From Chamaesiphon sp. 341R_metabat_111 (GTDB lineage: Bacteria; Cyanobacteriota; Cyanobacteriia; Cyanobacteriales; Chamaesiphonaceae): a DNA stretch of 52,062 bases. The notes under the pieces were generated by a model. The model saw only the letters and a list, made by a program, of their open reading frames with translations, made no database searches and was not told where the DNA came from. Below, piece by piece: positions 51,881-52,062 of this stretch. Position numbers and translations under genes: made by a program. Location: NCBI GenBank assembly GCA_025351825.1, contig JANXVE010000117.1:1-52062 (forward strand), in the 5' to 3' direction. Position 1 is the stretch's first letter, and the number at the start of each line of letters is the position of its first letter.

Positions 51881-52062
51881 ATGCCTACCAACGACATCAT
51901 CGACAATCGCACTCACAAACTCGCCGAACAAATCCGCACTAACCTCGATTCCTCCACCGCCGCTCATTTCGCCGTCGGCTACTTTTTCCTCTCTGGCTTC
52001 ACCGCCATCGCCGACAAACTCCCCCACATCAAACACCTGCGGCTCCTGATCGGAAATACTAC
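51881..52062 (+). CDS. Start of a helicase-associated (PLD-like N-terminus) protein, partial
   Basis: Sixty codons before the window ends. MPTNDIIDNRTHKLAEQIR, then AHFAVGYFFLSGFTAIADKL, then HLRLLIGNTT matches what I know as the N-terminal phospholipase D-like domain of large SNF2/DEAD helicase-related proteins that travel with Eco57I-type methyltransferases. The helicase part is outside the window, so this is inferred. It lies 256 bp after the PIN toxin gene, beyond the palindrome. Confidence 0.65.
   Translation, partial: MPTNDIIDNRTHKLAEQIRTNLDSSTAAHFAVGYFFLSGFTAIADKLPHIKHLRLLIGNT

Overview
The window is cyanobacterial chromosome. It carries apcF (phycobilisome core), ndhD (NDH-1), a plant-type zeta-carotene desaturase, a PAP/fibrillin gene, an alr0857-like gene and glgB. 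GATCGATC and the HIP1 octamer GCGATCGC are scattered throughout, as in many cyanobacteria. Genus cannot be fixed from the sequence alone.

Layout. 0-40 kb is mostly core: a sigma-like regulator, a C-terminal processing protease, a RecB-type nuclease and fibrillin (minus strand, 0.07-4.6 kb); DUF3134-like, mraY, a HEAT-repeat protein and an L,D-transpeptidase (plus, 4.6-8.4 kb); an egtC-like amidotransferase, an SRPBCC protein and crtQ in one minus-strand operon (8.6-11.5 kb); initiator tRNA-Met; glgB and a PPOX flavoprotein (12-15.2 kb); the adenosylcobalamin-dependent ribonucleotide reductase nrdJ (15.4-19.2 kb); DUF1499, M16 protease, WecG-type glycosyltransferase and CNNM/CorC genes (19.3-25.3 kb); an AT-rich accessory patch (25.3-27.1 kb); a minus cluster of DevA-like ABC ATPase, upp, tlyA and alr0857-like (27.1-29.9 kb); a ribbon-helix-helix-like gene facing apcF; a methyltransferase and an AarF kinase; tadA converging on holB; a REC-GGDEF regulator; and ndhD.

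The most remarkable locus is nrdJ. Its coding sequence is broken three ways. A 176-bp hairpin-rich block (16606-16781) separates the N-terminal 410 codons from the rest. A 285-nt group I intron (16884-17168), for which P1, P3, P4, P6a, P7, P7.1/7.2, P8, P9 and the terminal G can all be paired by eye, sits exactly between the catalytic Cys-Gly and Glu codons of NPCGE. A 323-residue LAGLIDADG intein (17193-18161) begins at the redox-active cysteine only eight codons further on.

From tRNA-Pro(CGG) at 39992 onward the character changes to a genomic island: a tyrosine integrase beside the tRNA, an unrecognised 435-aa protein, a helix-turn-helix protein and a primase-polymerase/ATPase replication protein. 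The 3' end of the replication gene and its flank hold eleven copies of a 9-bp iteron (GGTGACGAT and its complement), a candidate replication origin. After it come a duplicated glycine-zipper membrane protein, a decayed gene, a large Eco57I-type modification/restriction protein, a PIN toxin-antitoxin pair and the start of a probable helicase-associated protein: a defence-like cargo running off the right edge. No second attachment site is visible inside the window.

Intergenic DNA is rich in palindromic and short tandem repeats: two copies of one 27-bp-arm palindrome, GGGAGCGT-like heptamer/octamer arrays, TAAAGCC arrays, and several MITE-like elements, one of which seems to have interrupted a lipoprotein gene and another to lie in frame inside the modification enzyme.
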